In this document: in pieces, positions 1-5,635 of the stretch
How the letters are laid out: the number at the start of each line of letters is the position of its first letter
Position numbering within the stretch: the stretch's first letter is position 1
Assembly (NCBI GenBank): GCA_003818595.1
Contig: RPQV01000198.1
Coordinates: 1 to 6,620, forward strand
Direction: 5' to 3'
Source: Calditrichota bacterium
GTDB lineage: Bacteria; Zhuqueibacterota; Zhuqueibacteria; Residuimicrobiales; Krinioviventaceae
Length of the DNA stretch: 6,620 bases
Notes under the pieces: model-generated
Databases searched by the model: none
What the model saw: only the letters and a program-made list of their open reading frames with translations
Told to the model about the DNA's origin: nothing
Translations under genes and position numbers: made by a program

Positions 1-271
1 ACGCGACCAGATGACGTATGGACTCTTCCGGCGTCATCTCGGGATCGTACTCTTTTTCCACCAGTTTGAAATATAAATCAAAAAATGTATCGATAATCGT
101 GTGCAGGATACCGATCTTACCCTCAAAATAATAGGAAATCATGGCGACATTCACCTCTGCCAGACCTGCGATCTCGCGCACACCGACCAGTCCATATCCG
201 CGGCGGGCAAAGAGTTCCGCAGCAGCCTGAAGAATTCTTACTCTGGGTTCCGATTTCATGTCACTGTTCAA
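1..271 (-). CDS. TetR-family transcriptional repressor, N-terminal part (gene runs off left edge)
   Basis: The 90 visible residues are the DNA-binding half of a TetR-family repressor. An amphipathic helix (RILQAAAELFARRGY, about residues 12-26) is followed by the helix-turn-helix VREIAGLAEVNVAMISYYFEGK (split here as VREIAGLAEV at 31-40 and NVAMISYYFEGK at 41-52). The SYYF..K ending is typical of the family. The ligand-binding domain lies beyond the window. I chose the TTG at 271-269 because AGGAG (282-278) sits six bases before it; the in-frame ATG at 259-257 is 18 bases from that site. The gene follows the beta-barrel gene by 12 bases on the same strand, so the two are probably cotranscribed and the repressor probably controls its own operon. 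The effector cannot be inferred from this fragment. Confidence 0.9.
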   Translation of the reverse strand, partial: MNSDMKSEPRVRILQAAAELFARRGYGLVGVREIAGLAEVNVAMISYYFEGKIGILHTIIDTFFDLYFKLVEKEYDPEMTPEESIRHLVA

Positions 272-277
272 ACGGCG

Positions 278-282
278 CTCCT
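278..282 (-). promoter_or_regulatory. Shine-Dalgarno site that decides the TTG start of the tetR-like gene
   Basis: AGGAG on the minus strand lies six bases before TTG 271 and just after the TGA stop (286-284) of the upstream gene. This favours a TTG start over the ATG at 259 and fits translation coupled to the upstream gene. Confidence 0.6.
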
Positions 283-283
283 T

Positions 284-1600
284 TCAAAACGAATAAACCA
301 GTTCAACAATGATGCCGGACAGAAAATCTCCGAAAAGTCCAAAGAGTGTTGCAGACGGTCCGAAATAGTGTTCTCCGCTGAGCTTGACTTGCAGGGCATC
401 CGCCAAATCATAAACGAATTTGGCACGAACCAGATACTCTTGAGTGGTGAAATTGACCATACCCGCCAGTTCCGCAGTCGCCAGATCATGCAGCATGGTG
501 AGCGAAGATCGGGCAAAAAACGAATGGCTGACCTGTTCTGTCTGCTGCAACAGCAGACGATTCTTTTGGGTCAACAGAAAATTAATTTGATCAGCCAAAT
601 CGTGCCCCGGCGGCAAAGCGGTATCAAAATCGAAAACATAATGACCCATATATTGGAAAAGCATATGAAAACGACCCCACTGCCGGTCTACCCCCAGTAT
701 CACCTGAAGGTCAGGGAGAGGAACAAAGGGGGCATTTTGGTCTTTATAATCCGGCTTTCGCCACGCTGCTTCTCCGCGCACGCCCCAGCGACCCCACGAA
801 GAAGCGTAATCGGCGCCGACTATATGCAAACGGCAGGCGGTGAGATAAAAATTGACCATTGGCAACATATCCACAACCGAACTCTGAAAAGCTGCCCCGA
901 TCCCGGGCAGCGGATTAAATCCGTAAAAATAAGAGAGGGATCCCTCGGCGCGGTACAGTTGCACATCCGCTTTGAGAGCAACAGAGCTGTTGGAAAGCCG
1001 GGGATTCGGATACGCTTCATCAATCCTATCGATACCGCCGGTGAACAATTCTATCGGCAATTGCGAAGGCTGGTACTGAGGCAGCCAGACTCCTTCAAGA
1101 TGTAATGGCGCCAGATGAAAGCGTGTCCGCAGCATAAAGTTGCCGATGCGATAATCATCTTCGTCTGCAGACCGCATCAGATAGTTCCAGGAGGTCAGGT
1201 TATTGGTCGGATTAAATCCATCGGCTCTTCCCCAGACAACAATTTGTCTGCCGAAACTGAATTCGAACGGATCAAGAGCACATCGAACATAGCCTTCCCT
1301 GAGATCAATGCTTTGCCATTGCGTATCCTCTTCGAGAGCGCGACGAAAACGCAGATCCGCAAATGCTTTCCCGATCGCATGACGCCCAATCATTAACTTA
1401 AAGGCAGTTTCAGCATAGGCGCTTTTGGTTTGCCAGGGGCCTCGATGAGCCTGGGCGCCCGCGCAATAAACGCCGCGTACAGTGCCGCCCAGCTCATAGC
1501 TCGGCTCAAGAACCGGCTCGACCACGCCTGCTTCTTGTCCCAAGTTCTGTCGTGTAGAGCATAAAAACAGGACAACAACTAAAAGTCCGATCAATTTCAT
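284..1600 (-). CDS. Exported outer-membrane beta-barrel (porin-like) protein, possibly DUF1302-like
   Basis: This is a 438-residue protein. It has a signal-like N terminus: Lys2, then a hydrophobic stretch (LIGLLVVVLFLC, residues 3-14). The chain then has many alternating polar/aromatic strands and ends in ELVYSF, the terminal-aromatic signature of BAM-inserted outer-membrane barrels. The segment FGRQIVVWGRADGFNPTN (about 116-133), followed by DEDDYRIGNFMLR, resembles DUF1302-type and related barrels seen with RND/MMPL exporters; that family link is from memory and uncertain. I chose ATG 1600 because GGGGA lies six bases before it and gives a compact signal peptide; an in-frame TTG at 1606 is less likely. 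It is the first gene of an operon with the TetR gene. A role in passage or efflux of a hydrophobic compound sensed by the repressor is inference. Confidence 0.75.
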   Translation of the reverse strand: MKLIGLLVVVLFLCSTRQNLGQEAGVVEPVLEPSYELGGTVRGVYCAGAQAHRGPWQTKSAYAETAFKLMIGRHAIGKAFADLRFRRALEEDTQWQSIDLREGYVRCALDPFEFSFGRQIVVWGRADGFNPTNNLTSWNYLMRSADEDDYRIGNFMLRTRFHLAPLHLEGVWLPQYQPSQLPIELFTGGIDRIDEAYPNPRLSNSSVALKADVQLYRAEGSLSYFYGFNPLPGIGAAFQSSVVDMLPMVNFYLTACRLHIVGADYASSWGRWGVRGEAAWRKPDYKDQNAPFVPLPDLQVILGVDRQWGRFHMLFQYMGHYVFDFDTALPPGHDLADQINFLLTQKNRLLLQQTEQVSHSFFARSSLTMLHDLATAELAGMVNFTTQEYLVRAKFVYDLADALQVKLSGEHYFGPSATLFGLFGDFLSGIIVELVYSF

Positions 1601-1636
1601 ACACAATCCCCAAAAATGATTTCAGATTATCTATTT

Positions 1637-1652
1637 AAACAAACGTTTGTTT
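1637..1652. promoter_or_regulatory. Perfect 16-bp palindrome, candidate TetR-family operator
   Basis: AAACAAACGTTTGTTT equals its own reverse complement. It lies 36 bases upstream of the barrel-gene start at 1600. On the minus strand a -10-like GATAAT (1631-1626) falls just downstream of it, and no good -35 is visible because the palindrome occupies that space. This is the expected position for a repressor blocking the barrel-tetR operon. The divergent plus-strand promoter begins 38 bases to the right, so an effect on it is also possible. That the neighbouring TetR protein binds here is inferred from position and symmetry. Confidence 0.65.
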
Positions 1653-1690
1653 TATTTATTTCAATTCATTTTGCTTGTCCGATTTTTTTA

Positions 1691-1719
1691 TTGACCCTGT
1701 CTTGTCAAATTCATATAAT
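1691..1719 (+). promoter_or_regulatory. Strong sigma70-type promoter for the DUF6599-like lipoprotein gene
   Basis: TTGACC (1691-1696) and TATAAT (1714-1719) are separated by 17 bases, five of six and six of six matches to consensus. Transcription should begin near 1726, and a GGAGG at 1735-1739 follows. A short inverted repeat, TTGAC (1691-1695) and GTCAA (1704-1708), lies over the -35 box and spacer. Confidence 0.75.
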
Positions 1720-1811
1720 ATCATCAAATTCAGTGGAGGCGATCTTTTATCAAAGATGATCAATTGACAGATTTGCAAACCAGAGCCGTCACCACTGGCG
1801 GAAAGGAATCA

Positions 1812-2636
1812 GTGTTCCCTCTTAAACCGACTCTCGTGAAGCGCCACCTGCAGCTCATGGCAAAATTGTTGTTGGTGTTGGTTGGATGTCTATCCGCCAA
1901 AACTGAGGACTATATCAGGCTGTTAACCTTTGATCATTTGATCTTTGTATATCAGCCCGAGGTCTATTCTCCGGAGAGGCTGCATAATTACATCAACGGT
2001 GAAGCCGAATTGTATCGAAACGCCGGCCTTGCAGAAATGGCGACCGTCATCTACGCCGATCCCGACGATTCTTCAAAGAGTTTCACCCTGGATATTTACC
2101 AGATGGAGTCGCCGTTGACGGCGTTCGGCATATACAGCCATTTTCGCAAACCTGAACACACGACGCGGACGATCGGAAACGAGGGCATGATCACCAAAAT
2201 GAACCTGAGATTCTGGCAGGCGAATTATTACGGCAATTTGACGGCCGGGACAACGGACAGCTGTTTGACCCTGACCTTGCAGCAATTCGCCGAAATGTTG
2301 TGCAGCCGGCTACCGACGACCGAAATTCCGATTGAATTGACATTGCTCCCGCAAGAATTCCAGATTCCGGGCTCGCTAAAATACATTCATCGTAATTATC
2401 GTTCTATTCCGCGCTTGGACCATATTATCGAGGCAGCATATCAACATAATGATACGATTTGGAAAGCGTTTGTACTGCTCTGCCGCTCGCGCGAGGAACA
2501 GCAACAGGGACTAGGCCTGTTGAGCTCGATTGAAAACTGTCTGGTTTTCCCCTCCCGCCAGACGAACTTTATTTATGGGGTCATTAATTTCAACAACGAA
2601 CAGTCCGCTGTGGAATTTTTGCAGCAGTTCGAATGA
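1812..2636 (+). CDS. Putative lipoprotein, DUF6599-like, function unknown
   Basis: From GTG 1812 the product is 274 residues. A basic n-region (KRH) and a hydrophobic stretch lead to the lipobox LVGC with Cys26, suggesting a lipid-anchored envelope protein. The core carries VYSPERLHNYINGEAELY (51-68) and DIYQM..PLTAFGIYSHFR (94-112), the pattern I associate with DUF6599, whose function is not known. The start is uncertain. GTG 1812 has AAGGA four bases before it. TTG 1764 gives 290 residues but places the signal 31 residues in. ATG 1857 (MAKLLLVLVGC) has no Shine-Dalgarno sequence. The GGAGG at 1735-1739, just after the promoter, fits none of these well. The gene is divergent from the barrel-tetR operon, so an envelope role linked to that module is possible but unproven. 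Confidence 0.75.
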   Translation: MFPLKPTLVKRHLQLMAKLLLVLVGCLSAKTEDYIRLLTFDHLIFVYQPEVYSPERLHNYINGEAELYRNAGLAEMATVIYADPDDSSKSFTLDIYQMESPLTAFGIYSHFRKPEHTTRTIGNEGMITKMNLRFWQANYYGNLTAGTTDSCLTLTLQQFAEMLCSRLPTTEIPIELTLLPQEFQIPGSLKYIHRNYRSIPRLDHIIEAAYQHNDTIWKAFVLLCRSREEQQQGLGLLSSIENCLVFPSRQTNFIYGVINFNNEQSAVEFLQQFE

Positions 2637-2679
2637 GGGATCACAGGATTGGAGCCAAGTTTATTCAATCTCTGATCCC
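2637..2679 (+). terminator. Hairpin immediately after the lipoprotein gene, terminator-like but without a T-tract
   Basis: GGGATCA (2637-2643) pairs perfectly with TGATCCC (2673-2679). Inside it GATTG (2647-2651) pairs with CAATC (2666-2670), extended by G-U and A-U pairs, leaving a loop of about ten bases. It begins at the base after the TGA stop. What follows is TATTCCCC rather than a run of T, so it may act as a 3' end stabiliser or a Rho-assisted end instead of a classic intrinsic terminator. Confidence 0.4.
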
Positions 2680-2882
2680 TATTCCCCAAAATGCAATGCT
2701 GCCAGGCTCACGCAGACGCAAAGGTGGGTTTTGGTATTTTGTCAGTGCACTTGATTGCGCCCTGATCATGAAAAATCCGGATGACTGAAAACGGCCTCGC
2801 ACAAAGACGCCAAGACACAGTGAAGCCTCTTATCAGATACCTTGGGAATCGCACGGATCCTCAATAAGTTTCGGATTCAACT

Positions 2883-3089
2883 TTACACTAAAAGGCGCCG
2901 AATCGGGACGGACATTTTCTCTTCGACGATCAGCACCCCGCTGGAGATCTCGAGAGTTTTCGTCTCGCACTCCCCGCACCCTTCAATGCACGCGGATGAT
3001 TGGACTGCGCACCCCGTGCGCAGCTGCAAGTCGGTGATGCTTGACACGACCGTAACAAGAATCGCCGGCAATCCGTCATTTCTCGACAC
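2883..3089 (-). CDS. Doubtful small ORF with four clustered cysteines
   Basis: A 68-residue reading frame from GTG 3089 has balanced amino-acid composition and codon choice. It contains TGCAVQSSACIEGCGECE, a CX6CX3CX2C cluster that could bind a metal, followed by a beta-like EISSGVLIVEEK. I recognise no family. Against it: GTG is the only usable start, no Shine-Dalgarno sequence precedes it, and a stop lies about 13 codons further upstream in frame. It lies on the same strand as the pseudo-rSAM gene but 338 bases downstream of it. It could be a real small protein, a decayed gene end, or chance in GC-richer DNA. Confidence 0.22.
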   Translation of the reverse strand: MSRNDGLPAILVTVVSSITDLQLRTGCAVQSSACIEGCGECETKTLEISSGVLIVEEKMSVPIRRLLV

Positions 3090-3241
3090 GAGCCGAACTT
3101 TAATCGACTGATGATGAACAATGCATCAATTGAGTTGATCATTCCTTCAAAGCAACTGATTAATGTTCAATTATTACCGAACTATAATCGATTTCAAACG
3201 GAGTATAATTCATTGCAAATCGACATTGTTTTTTTAACATC

Positions 3242-3255
3242 CCCGAACGTTTGGG
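3242..3255. repeat. Near-palindrome sharing the AACGTTTG core of the 1637-1652 palindrome
   Basis: CCCGAACGTTTGGG is self-complementary apart from one G/T pair on each side of the centre. Its AACGTTTG core is shared with the candidate TetR operator, but its outer bases differ (CCC/GGG against AAAC/GTTT). It could be a site for another regulator or only a small hairpin. Confidence 0.25.
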
Positions 3256-3350
3256 ACAAATGAATTCGAACAAATCCCTCCGCTCGCTTTCGTCCTCAGG
3301 GGCATGAGCTCAGACATTAAGACGGAGTGAAAACTGCAAACAGCCGCGCC

Positions 3351-3406
3351 CTGAGCAAAGTCCAATGGTGCTCATCTCCATAAAATCAGGCGTATATTTT
3401 GCTCAG
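3351..3406. repeat. 9-bp perfect inverted repeat downstream of the pseudo-rSAM gene
   Basis: CTGAGCAAA (3351-3359) and TTTGCTCAG (3398-3406) are exact reverse complements with 38 bases between them. They lie 22 to 77 bases past the stop of the minus-strand gene, so they could form a 3' hairpin in its transcript. No T-run follows on the minus strand, so an intrinsic terminator is not supported. Confidence 0.35.
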
Positions 3407-3427
3407 CCAAAGAGGCAGGAAGCGTTT

Positions 3428-4507
3428 TCACACAGCCTCAGAGTTAGAATAAGAAGAATGCGGTTCGGCTGCCTTGATCAACGGCTCTTCATAAAAATCA
3501 CAGAGATGGATATCATCTAGACGTCCAATATCTTCAATAATATCGATTTTTATAAAATCGACCGGACGGTAGGCGGACAGAGGGTACAAACCCCGGAGCA
3601 CATTGACGCCATCGATGCTTTGAATCAGTTCTTTTACAATCGGCAACCTGCGCACCTGAGCGAGTCCACTGCGCCAATATGTTGAAAACGAATGCTTTTT
3701 TACATTCCCCAGCGACAACGGAAGAAATGTGGAAAGGCTTAAAAAACCGTCCGCCATGATCTCATAATACGTTTTCCCCAGATTCTCCATTCCTGGATAT
3801 TGTGAAAATGGATCATCCCATTCAATTTGCATGTCAGGATAAAAGGTATTGTTATGCTCAAGTATCTTTTCGGCTAGACCGTGATATTCATCAACATCCA
3901 GCGCCAATTCCTGTTTCTGGTAGAATGAATAATTAGACAGCAGCGGTTGAATAAGCACCTTTTTACAATAAAGTGAAAACGCGAGGTAGACGAAATCATC
4001 AAATTCTTCCAGATTTATCTTTGTGGGACAAAAAGAGACCGCTGCCTCGATGCCGTTTGAATACAACGATTGCAGAGCGAGAACGGCTCTGTCATAACAT
4101 CCTTGTCGGTGATTCAGGCGATCATGCGTATCAGGCATGGCGCCGTCCAGACTGACCTGCACCCGATCAATACCGGCGGAGGCCAGACGACGCGCCGTCT
4201 CTCCTGCGAGCAGGGAACCATTGGTCGATAGCGCGACCTTGATTCCCTGGTGTGCCAGCAAATAGACGATATCATACACAACCGACATCCGCAGCAGCGG
4301 CTCGCCGCCGCCGAGCGTGACGGCTTGAGGCTTGACGGATGCGATGTCAGCGGCAAGCTTCAACAACTCCTGATCTGTCAATTCATCCCGGAGAATGCTG
4401 CAATCACGCCGTCGATATGGATCATGCAATGAGTAGAGGTTACAGCGCGGGGTGACAGCCCAGGCAATATGCATGGAGCTTGGAAATTTATTTTCATGAT
4501 GATTCAT
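3428..4507 (-). CDS. Pseudo-radical SAM/SPASM-like protein lacking the iron-sulfur cluster cysteines
   Basis: From ATG 4507 the product is 359 residues. The radical SAM barrel motifs are clear: TPRCNL (19-24), GGGEP (66-70), LSTNGS (93-98) and VSLDG (118-122). A SPASM-like C-terminal region follows (FLPLSLGN 261-268, YW 277-278, about 250-316). The CX3CX2C cluster motif reads C22-NLY-S26-LH-D29, so two of three [4Fe-4S] ligands are replaced. The SPASM region has no cysteine; the six in the protein are 22, 36, 137, 160, 181 and 336. Spacing is otherwise normal and the frame is open, so a frameshift is unlikely. Radical SAM chemistry is therefore not expected; a binding or scaffold role is inference. 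ATG 4507 was chosen for family-like N-terminal length and a GGGGGA eight bases before it. An in-frame GTG/ATG at 4585/4582 would add 25-26 mostly hydrophobic residues. No peptide substrate or active maturase is visible nearby. Confidence 0.8.
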   Translation of the reverse strand: MNHHENKFPSSMHIAWAVTPRCNLYSLHDPYRRRDCSILRDELTDQELLKLAADIASVKPQAVTLGGGEPLLRMSVVYDIVYLLAHQGIKVALSTNGSLLAGETARRLASAGIDRVQVSLDGAMPDTHDRLNHRQGCYDRAVLALQSLYSNGIEAAVSFCPTKINLEEFDDFVYLAFSLYCKKVLIQPLLSNYSFYQKQELALDVDEYHGLAEKILEHNNTFYPDMQIEWDDPFSQYPGMENLGKTYYEIMADGFLSLSTFLPLSLGNVKKHSFSTYWRSGLAQVRRLPIVKELIQSIDGVNVLRGLYPLSAYRPVDFIKIDIIEDIGRLDDIHLCDFYEEPLIKAAEPHSSYSNSEAV

Positions 4508-4580
4508 GATTGAATTCCCCCATGAGTAGGTCAATAGACTCTGTTCAAGAATTACGATGAAAAATATTACTGCATCAAGC

Positions 4581-4591
4581 ATCACCGCCTT
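4581..4591 (-). promoter_or_regulatory. Near-consensus Shine-Dalgarno sequence at the upstream alternative start of the pseudo-rSAM gene
   Basis: AAGGCGGTGAT on the minus strand (4591-4581) matches AAGGAGGTGAT in ten of eleven positions. It overlaps GTG 4585 and ATG 4582, which are in frame with the gene at 4507. From the AAGG to ATG 4582 is five bases, so translation from here is possible and would add a hydrophobic N-terminal segment. Confidence 0.4.
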
Positions 4592-4648
4592 TCACAATGC
4601 ACCTGTCGACATGACAGACTTTTCCCTGAGCGGAAGATTGAGATAATG

Positions 4649-4660
4649 GAAACGATTGTA
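4649..4660 (+). promoter_or_regulatory. LacI/cre-like motif, copy 1
   Basis: GAAACGATTGTA, within TGGAAACGATTGTA, resembles LacI-family operators of the TGNAANCGNTNNCA type. A second copy in the opposite orientation lies at 4820-4831 with one difference. This copy is downstream of the minus-strand promoter at 4708-4736, where a bound protein could block elongation. No LacI-family gene is in the window, so the regulator is unknown. Confidence 0.3.
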
Positions 4661-4707
4661 TGAATTTGTGATCTGCTGTGCAGCATCCCCGGTGTCGTCT
4701 ATAAAAG

Positions 4708-4736
4708 ATGGTAATGAATATTCGCCATTTTGTCAA
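4708..4736 (-). promoter_or_regulatory. Candidate sigma70-type promoter for the pseudo-rSAM gene
   Basis: On the minus strand TTGACA (4736-4731) is a perfect -35. It is followed after 17 bases by TACCAT (4713-4708), four of six matches to the -10 consensus. Transcription would start near 4701, giving a leader of roughly 120 bases to ATG 4582 or 190 bases to ATG 4507. Confidence 0.5.
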
Positions 4737-4818
4737 TCTTTTTTTTTAACGATTGATCATTCACCTGTGTTCCGTCCCTCCTTTTGGGGCAAGGATCGAT
4801 GATTGAGGAGCAGTGCAG

Positions 4819-4884
4819 ATGCAATCGTTTCTGCAGACGGCGATCAACTTTTTTCGGACATTAGGGTATTTTTATGGACAATAG
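4819..4884 (+). CDS. Possible 21-residue leader peptide upstream of the HTH-EIIA gene
   Basis: An ATG preceded by GAGGAG (4805-4810) at eight-base spacing opens a 21-codon frame, MQSFLQTAINFFRTLGYFYG plus a final Gln, ending in TAG. It ends 61 bases before the HTH-EIIA start. The peptide is aromatic, rich in Phe and Tyr, with a single positive charge. I see no clear promoter directly ahead of it, and part of the frame overlaps a candidate operator. It could be a leader peptide, a small membrane-active peptide, or chance. Confidence 0.25.
   Translation: MQSFLQTAINFFRTLGYFYGQ
4820..4831 (-). promoter_or_regulatory. LacI/cre-like motif, copy 2 (inverted)
   Basis: On the minus strand this reads GAAACGATTGCA, eleven of twelve identical to the motif at 4649-4660. 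It sits within a 20-bp segment bounded by the inverted repeat GCAGA (4815-4819) and TCTGC (4830-4834), which suggests a protein-binding site upstream of the HTH-EIIA operon. Confidence 0.3.
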
Positions 4885-4894
4885 ATAATAATCT

Positions 4895-4922
4895 TTGACA
4901 AATCAGCAATTTTTTTTAACTT
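4895..4922 (+). promoter_or_regulatory. Weak candidate promoter for the HTH-EIIA/HyfB operon
   Basis: TTGACA (4895-4900) is a perfect -35, but the best -10 at suitable spacing is TAACTT (4917-4922, 16 bases), only three of six matches. A run of eight T (4910-4917) lies in the spacer. Transcription would start near 4929, close ahead of ATG 4946. An activator or another sigma factor may be needed, or the real promoter may lie elsewhere in this region. Confidence 0.35.
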
Positions 4923-4945
4923 GAATTTTAATGCAAGGATGGTGC

Positions 4946-5635
4946 ATGGACTTGAAAATCAAAGATATTGTAGATCTTTTTCAGGTATCTGAAAAAACGG
5001 TCTATCGCTGGATTAAGGAGAACAAAATCCCCTGCTATCGGATCAATCACCAGTACCGTTTTAATCGCGCCGAGATCAATGAATGGATTTTAAGCAACAA
5101 GATCGAGTTATCGGACACACTGTTTGAACTCTCCATTGCCGGCCGACCGACCGTCTTCACCGATTTGCTTCGCCGCGGCGGCATTTATCGCAACATCCCC
5201 GGCAACACCATTAAACAAGTTCTGCATAATTCCATCGATCTCATCAACACCCCTCCCCATATCTCGAAAGAGGAAATCATCTCTGCTTTACTGAACAGAG
5301 AAGAAATGATGTCGACCGCCATCGGCAGCGGAATTGCCATCCCGCATCCCCGCAATCCGATGATCACCAACATTCAGGACGCCTGCATCGCCATCTGCTT
5401 TTTGCAGAATGCTGTTGATTTTAACGCCTTGGACGGCAAAGCCGTGCACACCCTCTTTATTCTGCTGACATCAAGTCCCAAACGTCATCTCGAAGTACTT
5501 TCCAAGATTTCGTATCTGTGCCGAATGGAATCCTTTGTCAACCTGTTGGAAAAACAGGCTGCAGAAGAAGAGATTCTGTCTTTCGTGGAAGTTGAGGAAA
5601 AAGAATGGCAAAAGAAGGGAACCCATAACTCATGA
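4946..5635 (+). CDS. Helix-turn-helix/PTS EIIA (PtsN-like) fusion regulator
   Basis: This is a 229-residue two-domain protein. Residues 1-47 are an excisionase/MerR-like helix-turn-helix (IKDIVDLFQVSEKTVYRWI, then RFNRAEINEWI). About residues 65-220 are a PTS EIIA type-2 domain. The phosphorylatable histidine is His134 in GIAIPHPR and the second conserved histidine is His181 in KRHLEVLSKI. Their 47-residue separation matches EIIA-Ntr, so phosphotransfer should be possible. I chose ATG 4946 because AAGGA (4935-4939) sits six bases before it and the HTH then starts at the usual place; ATG 4931 is in frame but has no Shine-Dalgarno sequence. The gene overlaps the HyfB-type gene by four bases. 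No EIIB, EIIC, EI or HPr is in the window, so a regulatory rather than sugar-transport role is likely: sensing phosphoryl state and controlling the downstream operon. Confidence 0.88.
   Translation: MDLKIKDIVDLFQVSEKTVYRWIKENKIPCYRINHQYRFNRAEINEWILSNKIELSDTLFELSIAGRPTVFTDLLRRGGIYRNIPGNTIKQVLHNSIDLINTPPHISKEEIISALLNREEMMSTAIGSGIAIPHPRNPMITNIQDACIAICFLQNAVDFNALDGKAVHTLFILLTSSPKRHLEVLSKISYLCRMESFVNLLEKQAAEEEILSFVEVEEKEWQKKGTHNS

Larger units (their letters stand above)
2680..3427. other. Long intergenic region without a confident gene
   Basis: About 750 bases separate the lipoprotein gene from the 3' end of the pseudo-rSAM gene. The left part holds a degenerate repeat of roughly 8-base units around 2799-2824 (ACAAAGAC, GCCAAGAC, then a worse copy), like CGCAAAGACGC-type intergenic repeats seen in environmental genomes. 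The middle (about 2880-3110) is GC-richer and has a weak minus-strand ORF listed separately. The right part (3120-3240) is AT-rich. It is followed by a near-palindrome CCCGAACGTTTGGG (3242-3255) and a 9-bp inverted repeat (3351-3406). I see no tRNA, rRNA or transposon ends. Confidence 0.6.

Noticed and set aside
101..1105. Long 334-codon plus-strand open frame
   Set aside because: It is antisense to the tetR-like and barrel genes, its composition is unlike a protein (many basic and polar runs), and the minus-strand frames have clear family motifs and a signal peptide.
2795..2824. Possible tandem repeat or CRISPR-like unit (CGCACAAAGACGCCAAGAC)
   Set aside because: Only about three degenerate 8-base units with no spacers of regular length. 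It is a decayed simple repeat at most, not a CRISPR array.
2842..3111. 89-codon plus-strand open frame in the middle gap
   Set aside because: No Shine-Dalgarno sequence, no recognisable motif, and it lies opposite a minus-strand frame with a better amino-acid mix.
2930..3142. 70-codon minus-strand frame starting MINSIDALFIISRLK
   Set aside because: AAGGA directly abuts the ATG, leaving no spacing, and the later part is Ser/Arg/Ala/Cys-rich in the manner of an out-of-frame read. A frameshifted join to the 2883-3089 frame was considered but nothing in the sequence supports it.
4582..4686. 34-codon minus-strand frame (MLHSRSQIHT...) ending at the pseudo-rSAM upstream start as a possible RiPP precursor
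   Set aside because: GGGG immediately abuts the ATG with no spacing for a ribosome-binding site, and the peptide has no leader/core pattern. The TGATG overlap is probably chance.
4739..4920. Repeated T-tracts ending in TTAAC (4739-4750, 4910-4920; also 3229-3237)
   Set aside because: Short low-complexity runs in AT-rich DNA. They might influence promoters, but three such matches are easily chance.
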